A DNA stretch of 8,334 bases from Bacteroidales bacterium (GTDB lineage Bacteria; Bacteroidota; Bacteroidia; Bacteroidales; VadinHA17), in NCBI GenBank assembly GCA_003162595.1, contig PMNJ01000124.1, forward strand, positions 6,869 through 15,202, in the 5' to 3' direction. Shown here piece after piece: positions 1-6,710 of the stretch. The notes beneath the pieces are model-generated. The model worked only from the letters and a program-made list of their open reading frames with translations. It had not been told where the DNA came from and ran no database searches. The position numbers and the translations under genes were made by a program. Numbering within the stretch: position 1 is the first letter of the stretch; the number at the start of each line of letters is the position of its first letter.

Positions 1-253
1 ATCGAAATCCGCTGGGGGGCGCCTGAAAACAGCCTCGAACGGGCTACGTGTCATCGCCATGCATCTCCAAAACAGATGGAAACAATGCTCTCGGTACGGA
101 CATGGTTCCATAAACGGCTGCATCCGCCAACTTAACAACTTACTGATTAAAATATATTTTCAGAAATCGGACAAATCGTCTTATTTCGACCCAGCATCCT
201 TTTTTAGCAGGCTAAGGTTTCTGCCAGCCAATATCATTAAATTCATTATATGA
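1..253 (+). pseudogene. Probable decayed C-terminus of an IS110-family transposase
   Basis: No intact gene is present, but pieces resembling the C-terminal part of IS110-family transposases appear in order across the three forward frames. From base 2, frame 2 gives LRVIAMHLQ, like the family's LRxAAxxLxxS helix. Frame 3 gives SKT (66-74) and ALG (87-95), like SKTALG. Frame 1 gives WFHKRL (103-120), like the FFRRL segment. Frame 3 gives TAASANL (114-134), like TATAxKLA. Frame 2 then gives LLIKIYF (140 onward) and YFDPASFF (182 onward), like the terminal Y-x-DP-x-x-x-YY region. Frame 2 is open from base 2 to a TGA at 251-253. Bases 1 to about 130 look richer in G+C than the DNA to the right, which would fit foreign origin. 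The match is from memory of the family and needs several frameshifts, so it is tentative. The rest of the element would lie left of the window. Confidence 0.35.
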
Positions 254-313
254 CAAACATCTTACAATTTCTACTTAATTTTTTCCACCTTTGGCAACAA
301 ATTGCATATTTCG

Positions 314-2851
314 ATGAAAAAAAATATTCTCTTCATTTTAGCATGTTCATTTGCCTTGTTTTTATTCCAGGCTGAAAGTCAGGCACAGACAAAAAAACTA
401 ATCCATTACTGGCATTTTAACAATACACCTTCGGGTAAACTAGGCCCGATACCCGCTGATTATTCCACATTGGTGAATGCCTCAATAATCTATAAGCCTG
501 TCAAAATAGCAGGCGCTTCTGATACGACACAAGCTTACATTGATAATCTTGCTGGTGATATTATAAATCAGCGATCCGGATATGGAGGATGCTGCGGGGC
601 GACAAACTATGGAGTGAGAACGCGTAACCCCAGCGATTATATGCAGTTCTTATGGTATATCCCCACTAAAAAGTACCAAAACATTGTGATTAAATATGAA
701 ACACAAATATCAAGCCTGGCAAGTGGTCAGCTTCAACAATTGTTCTCATATAGCCTTGACAGCGCTCAGACTTTCACTACTGCAGGCTTACCATTTAGCA
801 GTGTTTCTGCAGGAGTTGCCTGGGGATTGGTTACACTCGATCTGAGTTCCATTCCGGCGACAAATAATAATGGTAAATTGGTATTGAAGATATTATTTTC
901 CGGCCAAACTACAGGTACAAGCGGAAATAACAGGTTTGACAATATTACGATTGAAGGCGATACTATAATTAAACCGGCATTTACAAGTACGGCACTTACG
1001 ACAGGTATAATCAACAGGCTCTACTCCTATTCTATCACTTCAACCGGAACTCCGGCTCCGACATATTCGGTAAGCGGTAACCCTTCATGGCTGACTCTCA
1101 GTGATAATATACTTAGCGGGACCTCACCATCAGTCGGTACTTTTGGTCCGGTTACGATCACTGCGACCAACATGGCCGGAAGTTCTCAGCAGGTATTCAA
1201 CGTGGAAGTCGGAGCGGATGTTACTCCGGTTGCTCCTGTAATTACAAGTACAGCTCCTACCATAGGTATAATAGGTTCTGCGTTCACTTACAAAATAGCA
1301 AGCACAGGAATTCCAAAGCCGACTATTTCTGTCAGCAGTAATCCGGAATGGCTCACACTTTCTGATACCACATTGAGCGGCACTCCTACCTCATTTGGGG
1401 TATTCGGACCAATCACGATCACGGCAACAAACATCCTTGGCAGCGCTCAGCAGTCATTCAGTATAACAGTGCCTTCTGCTCCATCTTTCACGAGCGCTGC
1501 TAAAACTTCTGCAACAGCTAACGCTCTTTATACTTATACTATTGCAGCTTCGGGTTTTCCGGTACCGGATCTTTCGATAAGCGGTAACCCTTCATGGATT
1601 GCACTTACCGGCAATATATTAAGCGGTATCCCACCTTCTGTCGGGACATTCGGCCCAATCACAATTACTGCAACGAATACAGAAGGCAGCACTGAACAGA
1701 CTTTTAGTCTAGTTGTTTCTTCAGTTCCGCAGATTACAAGTACGGCTCTGACCACAGGAACAGCCGGTTCTTTATATACTTACAACATTGCAGCTTCAGG
1801 AATTCCCGCTCCTGAATTTTCAGTCGACGGTAATCCTACCTGGCTGGTTTTAAATGGAAGTACATTAAGTGGAACTCCAACCTCATCGGGATTAATAGGT
1901 CCGGTTACAATAACTGCCACAAATATAGCATCGTCTGTCGAACAAACGTTTTATATAAACGTGGCTAATCCTGCTGTAAATACCAGTTCGGCAAAGATGA
2001 TTCATTACTGGCATTTTAATAACACATTACCTGCAGACGGTTCTGGTGGTACCTTATTTGATTCTCAGCCTGTTTTAGCCGATTACTCCAGACTTGGCGG
2101 TGCGGCAATTGTTTACAAACCTTTGAAGGGAGTGGTCAGTGATTGGGGGGATATTGACAATCTCGTGGGAGATACTATTAATCAGCGATCGGGATATAAA
2201 GACTGTTGTGGCGAAGTGAATAATGCAGTCCGTACCCGAAATCCAAGCGACAGTATGGAATTTTTATGGTACATCCCAACCACAAGGTACCAGAATATTG
2301 TTGTCAAGTATGAGACTCAATTATCAAGTATAAAGAGTGGCCAGCACGAACAGATCTTTTCATACAGCCTCGATAGCGCTGCAACCTTTATAAATACAGG
2401 TTTGCCGGTTATCTCTAATTTCGCCGATACTATCTGGAGCCTTGTAACATTGGATTTGCGTTCTATTCCTGCAATTAATAACAACAGAAAATTTGTATTA
2501 AGGATTGACTTCTCTGCCCCAAACACTGGAAGCAAAGGAAATAACAGGTTTGATAACATTACGGTAGAAGGAGATATTTCCTCCGACATTGACGCAGTTC
2601 CTGAAATTACCAAGTCTGATTATGTCCTTTATCCTAATCCTGCTAAAGAGAATATTAACCTTATAACAACATATGAAGGCGAAAAAACTATTTCAATATA
2701 TAATTCATCAGGAACTCTGGTGTCGTCTTATAATATATCAGGAAAGAATATTCTTATAAATATTTCTTCGCTGAGCCAGGGTTTATATTTTATGAAGATC
2801 ATTGAAGCAAATGCAAAAACAGGCGCTCTCCTGAAATTTATTAAAGAGTAG
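314..2851 (+). CDS. Secreted T9SS-sorted protein: duplicated N/C domain flanking four Ig-like (He_PIG) repeats
   Basis: This 845-residue protein starts at ATG 314. A TTG at 302 would add four residues, but the ATG leads straight into a signal peptide (MKKNILF, hydrophobic core, AQA-Q near residue 25). Domain 1 (about 28-218) and domain 2 (about 561-755) are copies of one another. Both begin IHYWHFNNT, carry NQRSGY-x-x-CCG, VRTRNPSD and FLWYIPT, and end GNNRFDNIT-x-EGD. Between them lie four putative Ig domains (221-299, 308-386, 390-468, 472-550), each with the NP-x-W, LSG and GP(V/I)TITATN signature. The C-terminus (about 766-845) is a T9SS type A sorting domain with YPNPAKENI and SLSQGLYFMKI. 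The family picture is export through the Sec system and then T9SS, to the surface or medium. The beta-rich end domains could bind a ligand or glycan, but no catalytic motif is visible and the substrate is unknown. The only cysteines after the signal peptide are the two CC pairs. Confidence 0.9.
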   Translation: MKKNILFILACSFALFLFQAESQAQTKKLIHYWHFNNTPSGKLGPIPADYSTLVNASIIYKPVKIAGASDTTQAYIDNLAGDIINQRSGYGGCCGATNYGVRTRNPSDYMQFLWYIPTKKYQNIVIKYETQISSLASGQLQQLFSYSLDSAQTFTTAGLPFSSVSAGVAWGLVTLDLSSIPATNNNGKLVLKILFSGQTTGTSGNNRFDNITIEGDTIIKPAFTSTALTTGIINRLYSYSITSTGTPAPTYSVSGNPSWLTLSDNILSGTSPSVGTFGPVTITATNMAGSSQQVFNVEVGADVTPVAPVITSTAPTIGIIGSAFTYKIASTGIPKPTISVSSNPEWLTLSDTTLSGTPTSFGVFGPITITATNILGSAQQSFSITVPSAPSFTSAAKTSATANALYTYTIAASGFPVPDLSISGNPSWIALTGNILSGIPPSVGTFGPITITATNTEGSTEQTFSLVVSSVPQITSTALTTGTAGSLYTYNIAASGIPAPEFSVDGNPTWLVLNGSTLSGTPTSSGLIGPVTITATNIASSVEQTFYINVANPAVNTSSAKMIHYWHFNNTLPADGSGGTLFDSQPVLADYSRLGGAAIVYKPLKGVVSDWGDIDNLVGDTINQRSGYKDCCGEVNNAVRTRNPSDSMEFLWYIPTTRYQNIVVKYETQLSSIKSGQHEQIFSYSLDSAATFINTGLPVISNFADTIWSLVTLDLRSIPAINNNRKFVLRIDFSAPNTGSKGNNRFDNITVEGDISSDIDAVPEITKSDYVLYPNPAKENINLITTYEGEKTISIYNSSGTLVSSYNISGKNILINISSLSQGLYFMKIIEANAKTGALLKFIKE
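974..1963 (+). repeat. Four tandem 79-residue Ig-like repeats within the T9SS protein
   Basis: The coding repeats lie at 974-1210, 1235-1471, 1481-1717 and 1727-1963. Each encodes exactly 79 residues from an initial Pro (PAFTS, PVITS, PSFTS, PQITS) to a final Val. The linkers are 8, 3 and 3 residues. All four carry the NP-x-W, LSG and GP-x-TITATN positions of the putative Ig (He_PIG) family. Repeats 1 and 3 share an identical 20-base stretch (1071-1090 and 1578-1597). This suggests fairly recent duplication or exchange between them, although strong protein constraint could contribute. Confidence 0.85.
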
Positions 2852-2894
2852 AACGGAAGCAGATTATAAAGACACTTTCACTTTTTATTGCCTC

Positions 2895-3368
2895 CTATTT
2901 TTTTTTCTCATTATAGAGAAGCTGAAACTGAAGGCAGGTGTTTGCATCAATATTTATTACAGTATTCGAGTATTCATATCCGGTTTGATCCTTGACACTG
3001 AGAGTGTACGCATGTGTCTTAACTTTGCCAAGATCTTCTGTTGCTGTTATTGAAGCATTGTCGCCACATACAGGAGCTATAGTCCAGTAAACACTTGTAG
3101 GTGTATTCCCGACAATTTCTCCGCTCAAAGAGAAGGTCAGAGCAGTTGCTCCATCTGCTATAAAACCTGTGGAAGCTGCCTGATCGTACCAAAAAACAAC
3201 TGCTCCGTCATATAAACAACTTCCATCGTCTTCCTGGGCACTTGCATCATAGTTTTTACTGTCTTTATCTGTACAGCCTTTAATTTTGTTATCTTTCTTA
3301 CAACTATTTGTAACAGATAGTCCTCCAATGAGTAACAGGCAAATGAATATCGAAATAATTTTTTTCAT
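2895..3368 (-). CDS. Small lipoprotein with a CTD...DDGSC motif, function unknown
   Basis: This 157-residue protein starts at ATG (3366-3368) and ends at TAG (2895-2897). The N-terminus MKKIISIFICLLLIGG is a lipoprotein signal peptide. The likely lipidated Cys is Cys23 in TNSC-KKD, a relaxed lipobox followed by lysines, common in Bacteroidota lipoproteins. Residues 31-53 hold a motif frequent in this phylum, GCTD...NY...A..DDGSCLY, in which Cys32 and Cys51 may pair. The rest (about 55-150) looks beta-rich, with Cys101 and Cys145, and has no catalytic motif I recognise. It should sit in the outer membrane or periplasm. The gene converges on the T9SS gene with a 43-base gap. The C-terminal lysines are encoded by the A-rich strand of a T-run at 2898-2906, which might also help end transcription of the facing gene. 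The substrate or partner is unknown. Confidence 0.75.
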   Translation of the reverse strand: MKKIISIFICLLLIGGLSVTNSCKKDNKIKGCTDKDSKNYDASAQEDDGSCLYDGAVVFWYDQAASTGFIADGATALTFSLSGEIVGNTPTSVYWTIAPVCGDNASITATEDLGKVKTHAYTLSVKDQTGYEYSNTVINIDANTCLQFQLLYNEKKK

Positions 3369-3465
3369 ACTATTGGTATTTTATGTTTTTTTTTGGAAAT
3401 ATTTCAGGATCACCCTTCTTTTAGTTTGTTTTCCTGATTTCCATTTTGTCAGTAAGACAGTAAAG

Positions 3466-3473
3466 CAAAAATA
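3466..3473 (-). promoter_or_regulatory. Possible -7 box (TATTTTTG) for the small lipoprotein gene
   Basis: On the minus strand these bases read TATTTTTG, an exact match to the Bacteroidota -7 consensus TAnnTTTG, about 97 bases before the lipoprotein ATG. No TTTG lies at the expected -33 distance, so this is a weak candidate in AT-rich DNA where such octamers occur by chance. Confidence 0.22.
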
Positions 3474-3537
3474 GTTAAAAGTCACATACTTTCCGCCCAC
3501 CGTCTGCAATTAACTTATGGCAAACTTATTATTTATA

Positions 3538-3708
3538 TTATGGTTTATCAAATGTCAGAACATATAAGTCACCGTCACAAATCTCTTTATATTCAATGTT
3601 TTTGCAGGAATCCGGTAAGTACTCTGCAGGTTTTCTGACCGGGTTAGCCTTATAAAATTCATTTTTAGCATATTTCAATCGCAACTTTTCTGTTTCGTTG
3701 GAATAATA
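3538..3708 (-). other. Start-less open frame directly behind, and in frame with, the GH20 stop codon
   Basis: Reading on past the GH20 TAG (3709-3711) in the same frame gives 56 sense codons before a TAA at 3538-3540. The product would start YYSNETEKLRLKYAKN and end DGDLYVLTFDKP. It is rich in charged residues and about 60% of its codons begin with a purine, which looks like coding sequence. It contains no ATG. The only possible starts are TTG codons near its beginning, with no convincing initiation context. The GH20 family normally ends at the VPW seen just before the TAG, so this is probably not a missing enzyme domain. It could be the tail of a lost gene fused by deletion, a readthrough extension, a small gene with a rare start, or chance. 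I do not recognise the sequence. The rest of the 3369-3708 gap shows nothing I can name beyond the possible promoter at 3466-3473. Confidence 0.3.
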
Positions 3709-5295
3709 CTATTTTGTTGCCTCCCATGGAACCAGTACTGACGGATAATAATTTATACCCATAGCTTTAAACCGTTCTGCCTGTTTTCCCAGTCTTACTT
3801 TGTACTCACTCCAATTTCTTCCTGATGAAGGAGTCCATCCTATTTCAGCGTACCCCGGCAGACGTGGAAAAATCATATATTCCATTTCCTTCATGTTAGT
3901 TATTGTTTCCGTCCACAGCGCAGCTTCAATTCCTAGTACATTTTCTTTCCCGATCCCGGGAATATAATTCGCCGGATCCCAGATATATGCACTGTCAACT
4001 TCAATATATCCGGCCCAATGTAATCCCAGCTTCGTTGATTTATCGTACTGCATATCAAGATAAGCTTTTTTTGCCGGAGACATAAGAATTTTTGCACCCT
4101 GTCCAACTGCCATACTTGCATTCTTTACATTTGACCAATGTTGTGCAACCACACCTGGTTTCAGGCTTGAAATTGCTATATCATCCCATCCAAGCACCTT
4201 TTTCCCGTGTGCCATAACAATATCCTGAACCTTATTAATGAACGGAATATAATCCTCTCTTTTTGTAGAATGTGATTCATCGCCGCCGATATGAAAATAC
4301 GGACCGGGAGTAAGTGCAGACAACTCTCGTACAACATCGTCGATAAATTTGTAGGTGATTTCCAGTTTAGTGCACAAGGAACTGAAGCCAACTTCAATCC
4401 CGGTATATAATTCTGTAGCTTTTCCGCTGCAATTCAGCTCAGCATACGAGGCAAGCGCGGCATTTGTATGACCCGGCATATCAATTTCAGGAACTATCGT
4501 TATATATCGTTTTTTTGCATAATTCACAATTTCAGAATATTGTTCCTGGGTATAATATCCTCCCTTTCCACCGCCTACCTGTGTATTTCCTCCATGTTTT
4601 GCCAGCTCGGGCCACGATTTGATTTCTATTCTCCATCCCTGATCGTCGGATAAATGCAGATGCAAAACATTCATTTTATAACAGGCTAGAAATTCTATCA
4701 ATCTCTTCACGTCCTCCACACTGAAAAAATGCCTTGCAACATCAAGTGCTGTTCCCCGATAAGAATAGGCCGGGTAGTCGGTGATTGTACCAGTTGCAAT
4801 TCTCCATGGACCTTTCTGCTTTGAAGCCATTTCAATTTTTGCCGGTAAAAGTTGCCTGATTGTCTGTATTCCCCGGAACAATCCGGCAGTGGTATTTGCC
4901 GAAAGCATTGCAAGATCCTTATTAATGATCAGTTCATATCCTTCATCGCCAAGCCCCGGATTGGAATTGTTTTCTGAAAGTGTCAGATAGATATTTCCTG
5001 ATCCGGGAGTCGTTGCAGCAGTTTTAACATCTATACTATAACCTGTGGATAATTTAAGTTTGTCGGCCAGGTATTGTCCTACCTGCTTTAATTCATCGGA
5101 TTCTCCCCGGATATAAATATTTGTATGTGCCTTTAATGCAAAGTATCCGCCTGTGCCTGTTATCGAAACCGGTCTGGGAATTATGGCTGCTTTTGACAGG
5201 TCCGAGGTAGTCCTAGCTGAGGAAGTAACCTGTACCAACAGCATCGTAACAATAAGAAATGCCGTGGTAGCGAAATTTGATTTTTTATTAATCAT
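3709..5295 (-). CDS. Secreted beta-N-acetylhexosaminidase, glycoside hydrolase family 20
   Basis: This 528-residue enzyme removes terminal beta-linked GlcNAc or GalNAc from glycans such as chitooligosaccharides or glycoprotein sugars, by the substrate-assisted GH20 mechanism. A signal peptide (about 1-27, ending TSSA-R) sends it across the inner membrane. The N-terminal GH20b-type domain spans about 37-172. The catalytic barrel runs from about 178 (YRGTALDVARHF) to about 505. Visible family motifs are HLHLSDDQGWR (212-222), PEIDMPGH (269-276) and the catalytic pair Asp339-Glu340 in HIGGDES. GWDD (369-372), QHW (385-387), YIWDP (437-441) and W461-T-E463 also fit the family. It ends at VPWEATK, the usual length for the short bacterial form. 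There is no lipobox, T9SS domain or carbohydrate-binding module, so it is probably periplasmic. No SusC/SusD genes are next to it. The ATG at 5293-5295 is the only start that keeps the whole signal peptide. Confidence 0.95.
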   Translation of the reverse strand: MINKKSNFATTAFLIVTMLLVQVTSSARTTSDLSKAAIIPRPVSITGTGGYFALKAHTNIYIRGESDELKQVGQYLADKLKLSTGYSIDVKTAATTPGSGNIYLTLSENNSNPGLGDEGYELIINKDLAMLSANTTAGLFRGIQTIRQLLPAKIEMASKQKGPWRIATGTITDYPAYSYRGTALDVARHFFSVEDVKRLIEFLACYKMNVLHLHLSDDQGWRIEIKSWPELAKHGGNTQVGGGKGGYYTQEQYSEIVNYAKKRYITIVPEIDMPGHTNAALASYAELNCSGKATELYTGIEVGFSSLCTKLEITYKFIDDVVRELSALTPGPYFHIGGDESHSTKREDYIPFINKVQDIVMAHGKKVLGWDDIAISSLKPGVVAQHWSNVKNASMAVGQGAKILMSPAKKAYLDMQYDKSTKLGLHWAGYIEVDSAYIWDPANYIPGIGKENVLGIEAALWTETITNMKEMEYMIFPRLPGYAEIGWTPSSGRNWSEYKVRLGKQAERFKAMGINYYPSVLVPWEATK

Positions 5296-5309
5296 AAGAA
5301 GTAATTTTG
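5276..5309 (+). promoter_or_regulatory. Candidate Bacteroidota promoter for pdxH (TTTG-N22-TAATTTTG)
   Basis: TTTG at 5276-5279 and TAATTTTG at 5302-5309 match the -33 (TTTG) and -7 (TAnnTTTG) consensus of the Bacteroidota primary sigma factor, with a 22-base spacer at the upper end of the usual range. Transcription would begin near 5315, ahead of both possible pdxH starts (5358 and 5409). The -33 box lies inside the first codons of the divergent GH20 gene. This is inferred from sequence only. Confidence 0.4.
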
Positions 5310-5408
5310 GGGGGCTTAAGATATGTAATAAATTTAAATTTTCACATTTTCAAAACAATGCTTTTAAAAGGATGTTATTTAAATAATAATTTATCTGTTG
5401 AAACCAGA

Positions 5409-6020
5409 ATGACCGATAAAATCTATTTTTCAGAAAATACAATTGATCCGAATCCTTTTACTCAGTTTAAGATCTGGTATGGTGAACATCTGATGCGCGG
5501 CATTGAGATATCTGATGCTGTAACTCTCGCAACGGCTTCTTCAGACGGGCATATATCTGCCAGGACTGTCCTGCTGAAAGGTTATAATGAAAAAGGGTTT
5601 GTATTTTTCACAAATTATAATAGCAGGAAAGGTCTTCAGTTATCATCAAATCCAAGGGCTGCCATGCTTTTTTACTGGCCTGAATCCGGCCGGCAGATTA
5701 GGATTGAAGGAGTAACGGATAAAATGACTGAGAAAGATTCTGAATCTTATTTCATAACAAGACCAAAGGAAAGTCAGTTATCGGCCTGGGCGAGTGAACA
5801 GAGCTCAATAATCCAGGATCGGCAATATCTTGATAAGCGCTTTGATATTTATAAAAATTTATATTCTGATAAGCCGGTGGACAAACCTCATTCCTGGGGT
5901 GGATTTTGTCTTATCCCGGAATGGTTTGAATTCTGGCAGGAGAGACAATTCAGATTACACGACAGGTTAACCTATACAAAAAGAAAGGATCTCTGGGTCA
6001 TCGAACGTCTGGCACCATAA
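5409..6020 (+). CDS. pdxH: Pyridoxine/pyridoxamine 5'-phosphate oxidase
   Basis: This FMN-dependent cytoplasmic enzyme oxidises pyridoxine or pyridoxamine 5'-phosphate to pyridoxal 5'-phosphate, the last step of B6 synthesis and salvage. From ATG 5409 it is 203 residues. It lines up without gaps with E. coli PdxH, as I recall that sequence, at an offset of 15. FMN-site residues include Arg52 and Lys57 in RTVLLKG, the FFTNYNSRKG segment (66-75) and Gln96. Substrate-site residues include Tyr114, Arg118 and Ser122, then Trp176, and Arg182 and His184 in RLHDR. It ends in the family's typical RLAP. The start is uncertain. An in-frame ATG at 5358, preceded by AAAACA, would give 220 residues, nearer the E. 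coli length (218). The added residues do not clearly match the E. coli N-terminal lid (Arg14, Tyr17). It has its own candidate promoter at 5276-5309 and converges on the thioredoxin-like gene with a 10-base gap. Confidence 0.95.
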   Translation: MTDKIYFSENTIDPNPFTQFKIWYGEHLMRGIEISDAVTLATASSDGHISARTVLLKGYNEKGFVFFTNYNSRKGLQLSSNPRAAMLFYWPESGRQIRIEGVTDKMTEKDSESYFITRPKESQLSAWASEQSSIIQDRQYLDKRFDIYKNLYSDKPVDKPHSWGGFCLIPEWFEFWQERQFRLHDRLTYTKRKDLWVIERLAP

Positions 6021-6030
6021 ATGTTTCAGA

Positions 6031-6612
6031 CTACACCAGGTCACAGGCATCAGGAGGCATCCAGTGGGCATTCCTGCCTTCCCATTTTATATTACAGCCG
6101 ATAGGGTTTGTTACCGGAACTGAAATGGGTTTTCCCGTTGTAAGCTCCCCAAGAGCCAGATCAAGATTATTAACAGTCATCTTTGAGGTGTCCCTCGGAT
6201 TATCGACTCCTCTTCCGGTATAAACAAGTTTTCTGTTCTCATCAAATACATAAAAGTGAGGTGTTCGTAATGCCCCGTAAGCTTTTGCCACTTTTTGAGG
6301 CTTGTCATAAAGATAGACCCATGGAAACTTATTCTTTTTCATCCTATCGACCATGTTGGGAAAACTGTCCTCAGGATAAGTGTTTTCACTGTTAGAATTT
6401 ATTCCTGCAAACCCAACTCCCAGTTTGCTGTATTTTTCAGCTGTTAGTCTTGTATTCTCATCTGATCCAATAACATATGGGCAATGATTACATGTAAAAA
6501 AGATCACCAGATATTTAATTTTATCAAAATCAGAAAGGCTGTATTCCTTTCCATCTGTTGAGGGAAGTTTAAAATCTATCGCCTTTTGCCCGGGTTGTAA
6601 TGTAAATGCCAT
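6031..6612 (-). CDS. Thioredoxin-fold / peroxiredoxin-like protein (PRX_like1 type)
   Basis: This 193-residue protein has a redoxin (AhpC/TSA-like) fold. The N-terminal strand region is PGQKAIDFKLPSTDGKEYSL. The active-site CNHC (Cys41, Cys44) sits in FFTCNHCPYV, the cis-proline region is RTPHFYVFD (Pro118), and the C-terminal tail has GCNIKW (Cys173) and Cys190. This arrangement, with CNHCPYV and a GCxIKW tail, matches the uncharacterised PRX_like1 group of thioredoxin-family proteins, usually about 190-200 residues. There is no signal peptide, so it should be cytoplasmic. The CxxC suggests thiol-disulfide exchange or peroxide reduction, but the substrate is not known. The ATG at 6610-6612 gives the expected N-terminus. 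It is divergent from the symporter gene and convergent with pdxH, so it is probably transcribed alone. Confidence 0.88.
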   Translation of the reverse strand: MAFTLQPGQKAIDFKLPSTDGKEYSLSDFDKIKYLVIFFTCNHCPYVIGSDENTRLTAEKYSKLGVGFAGINSNSENTYPEDSFPNMVDRMKKNKFPWVYLYDKPQKVAKAYGALRTPHFYVFDENRKLVYTGRGVDNPRDTSKMTVNNLDLALGELTTGKPISVPVTNPIGCNIKWEGRNAHWMPPDACDLV

Positions 6613-6680
6613 ATAATTTAAATTTATTCATCAATATAACAACTATTATACTGAAATGTTAAATTATCCGACTTTTTCGT

Positions 6681-6688
6681 TAGGTTTG
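6681..6688 (+). promoter_or_regulatory. Candidate -7 box (TAGGTTTG) for the symporter gene
   Basis: TAGGTTTG matches the Bacteroidota -7 consensus TAnnTTTG exactly and ends 22 bases before the symporter ATG, which would give a leader of roughly 15-18 bases. The expected -33 position holds only a poor TGTT (6657-6660), so the assignment is tentative. Confidence 0.35.
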
Positions 6689-6710
6689 GCTTCAGTTCTA
6701 TAAATAATGA

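Noticed and set aside
1..135. Possible structured RNA (tmRNA or RNase P-like) at the left edge, because the segment looks G+C-richer, has an ATGGAA...TTCCAT pairing and ends near a CCA
   Set aside because: No tmRNA or RNase P core signature could be found, and the transposase-like fragments explain the segment better.
2852..2894. Bidirectional terminator between the convergent T9SS and lipoprotein genes
   Set aside because: Only short AT-rich pairing is visible; the nearby T-run is explained by the lysine codons of the lipoprotein, so a hairpin terminator cannot be supported.
3286..3474. Forward open frame opposite the lipoprotein start
   Set aside because: It lies antisense to the well-supported signal peptide region of the lipoprotein and has no recognisable protein character; the hydrophobic look is a mirror of the T-rich strand.
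3565..3681. ATG-started 38-codon minus-strand frame in the gap below the GH20 gene
   Set aside because: It is one base out of phase with the more coding-like start-less frame over the same bases and its translation looks like random sequence.
3709..5295. Polysaccharide utilisation locus around the GH20 gene
   Set aside because: No SusC/SusD pair, sigma/anti-sigma pair or hybrid two-component regulator is present in the window; the neighbours are pdxH and a small lipoprotein.
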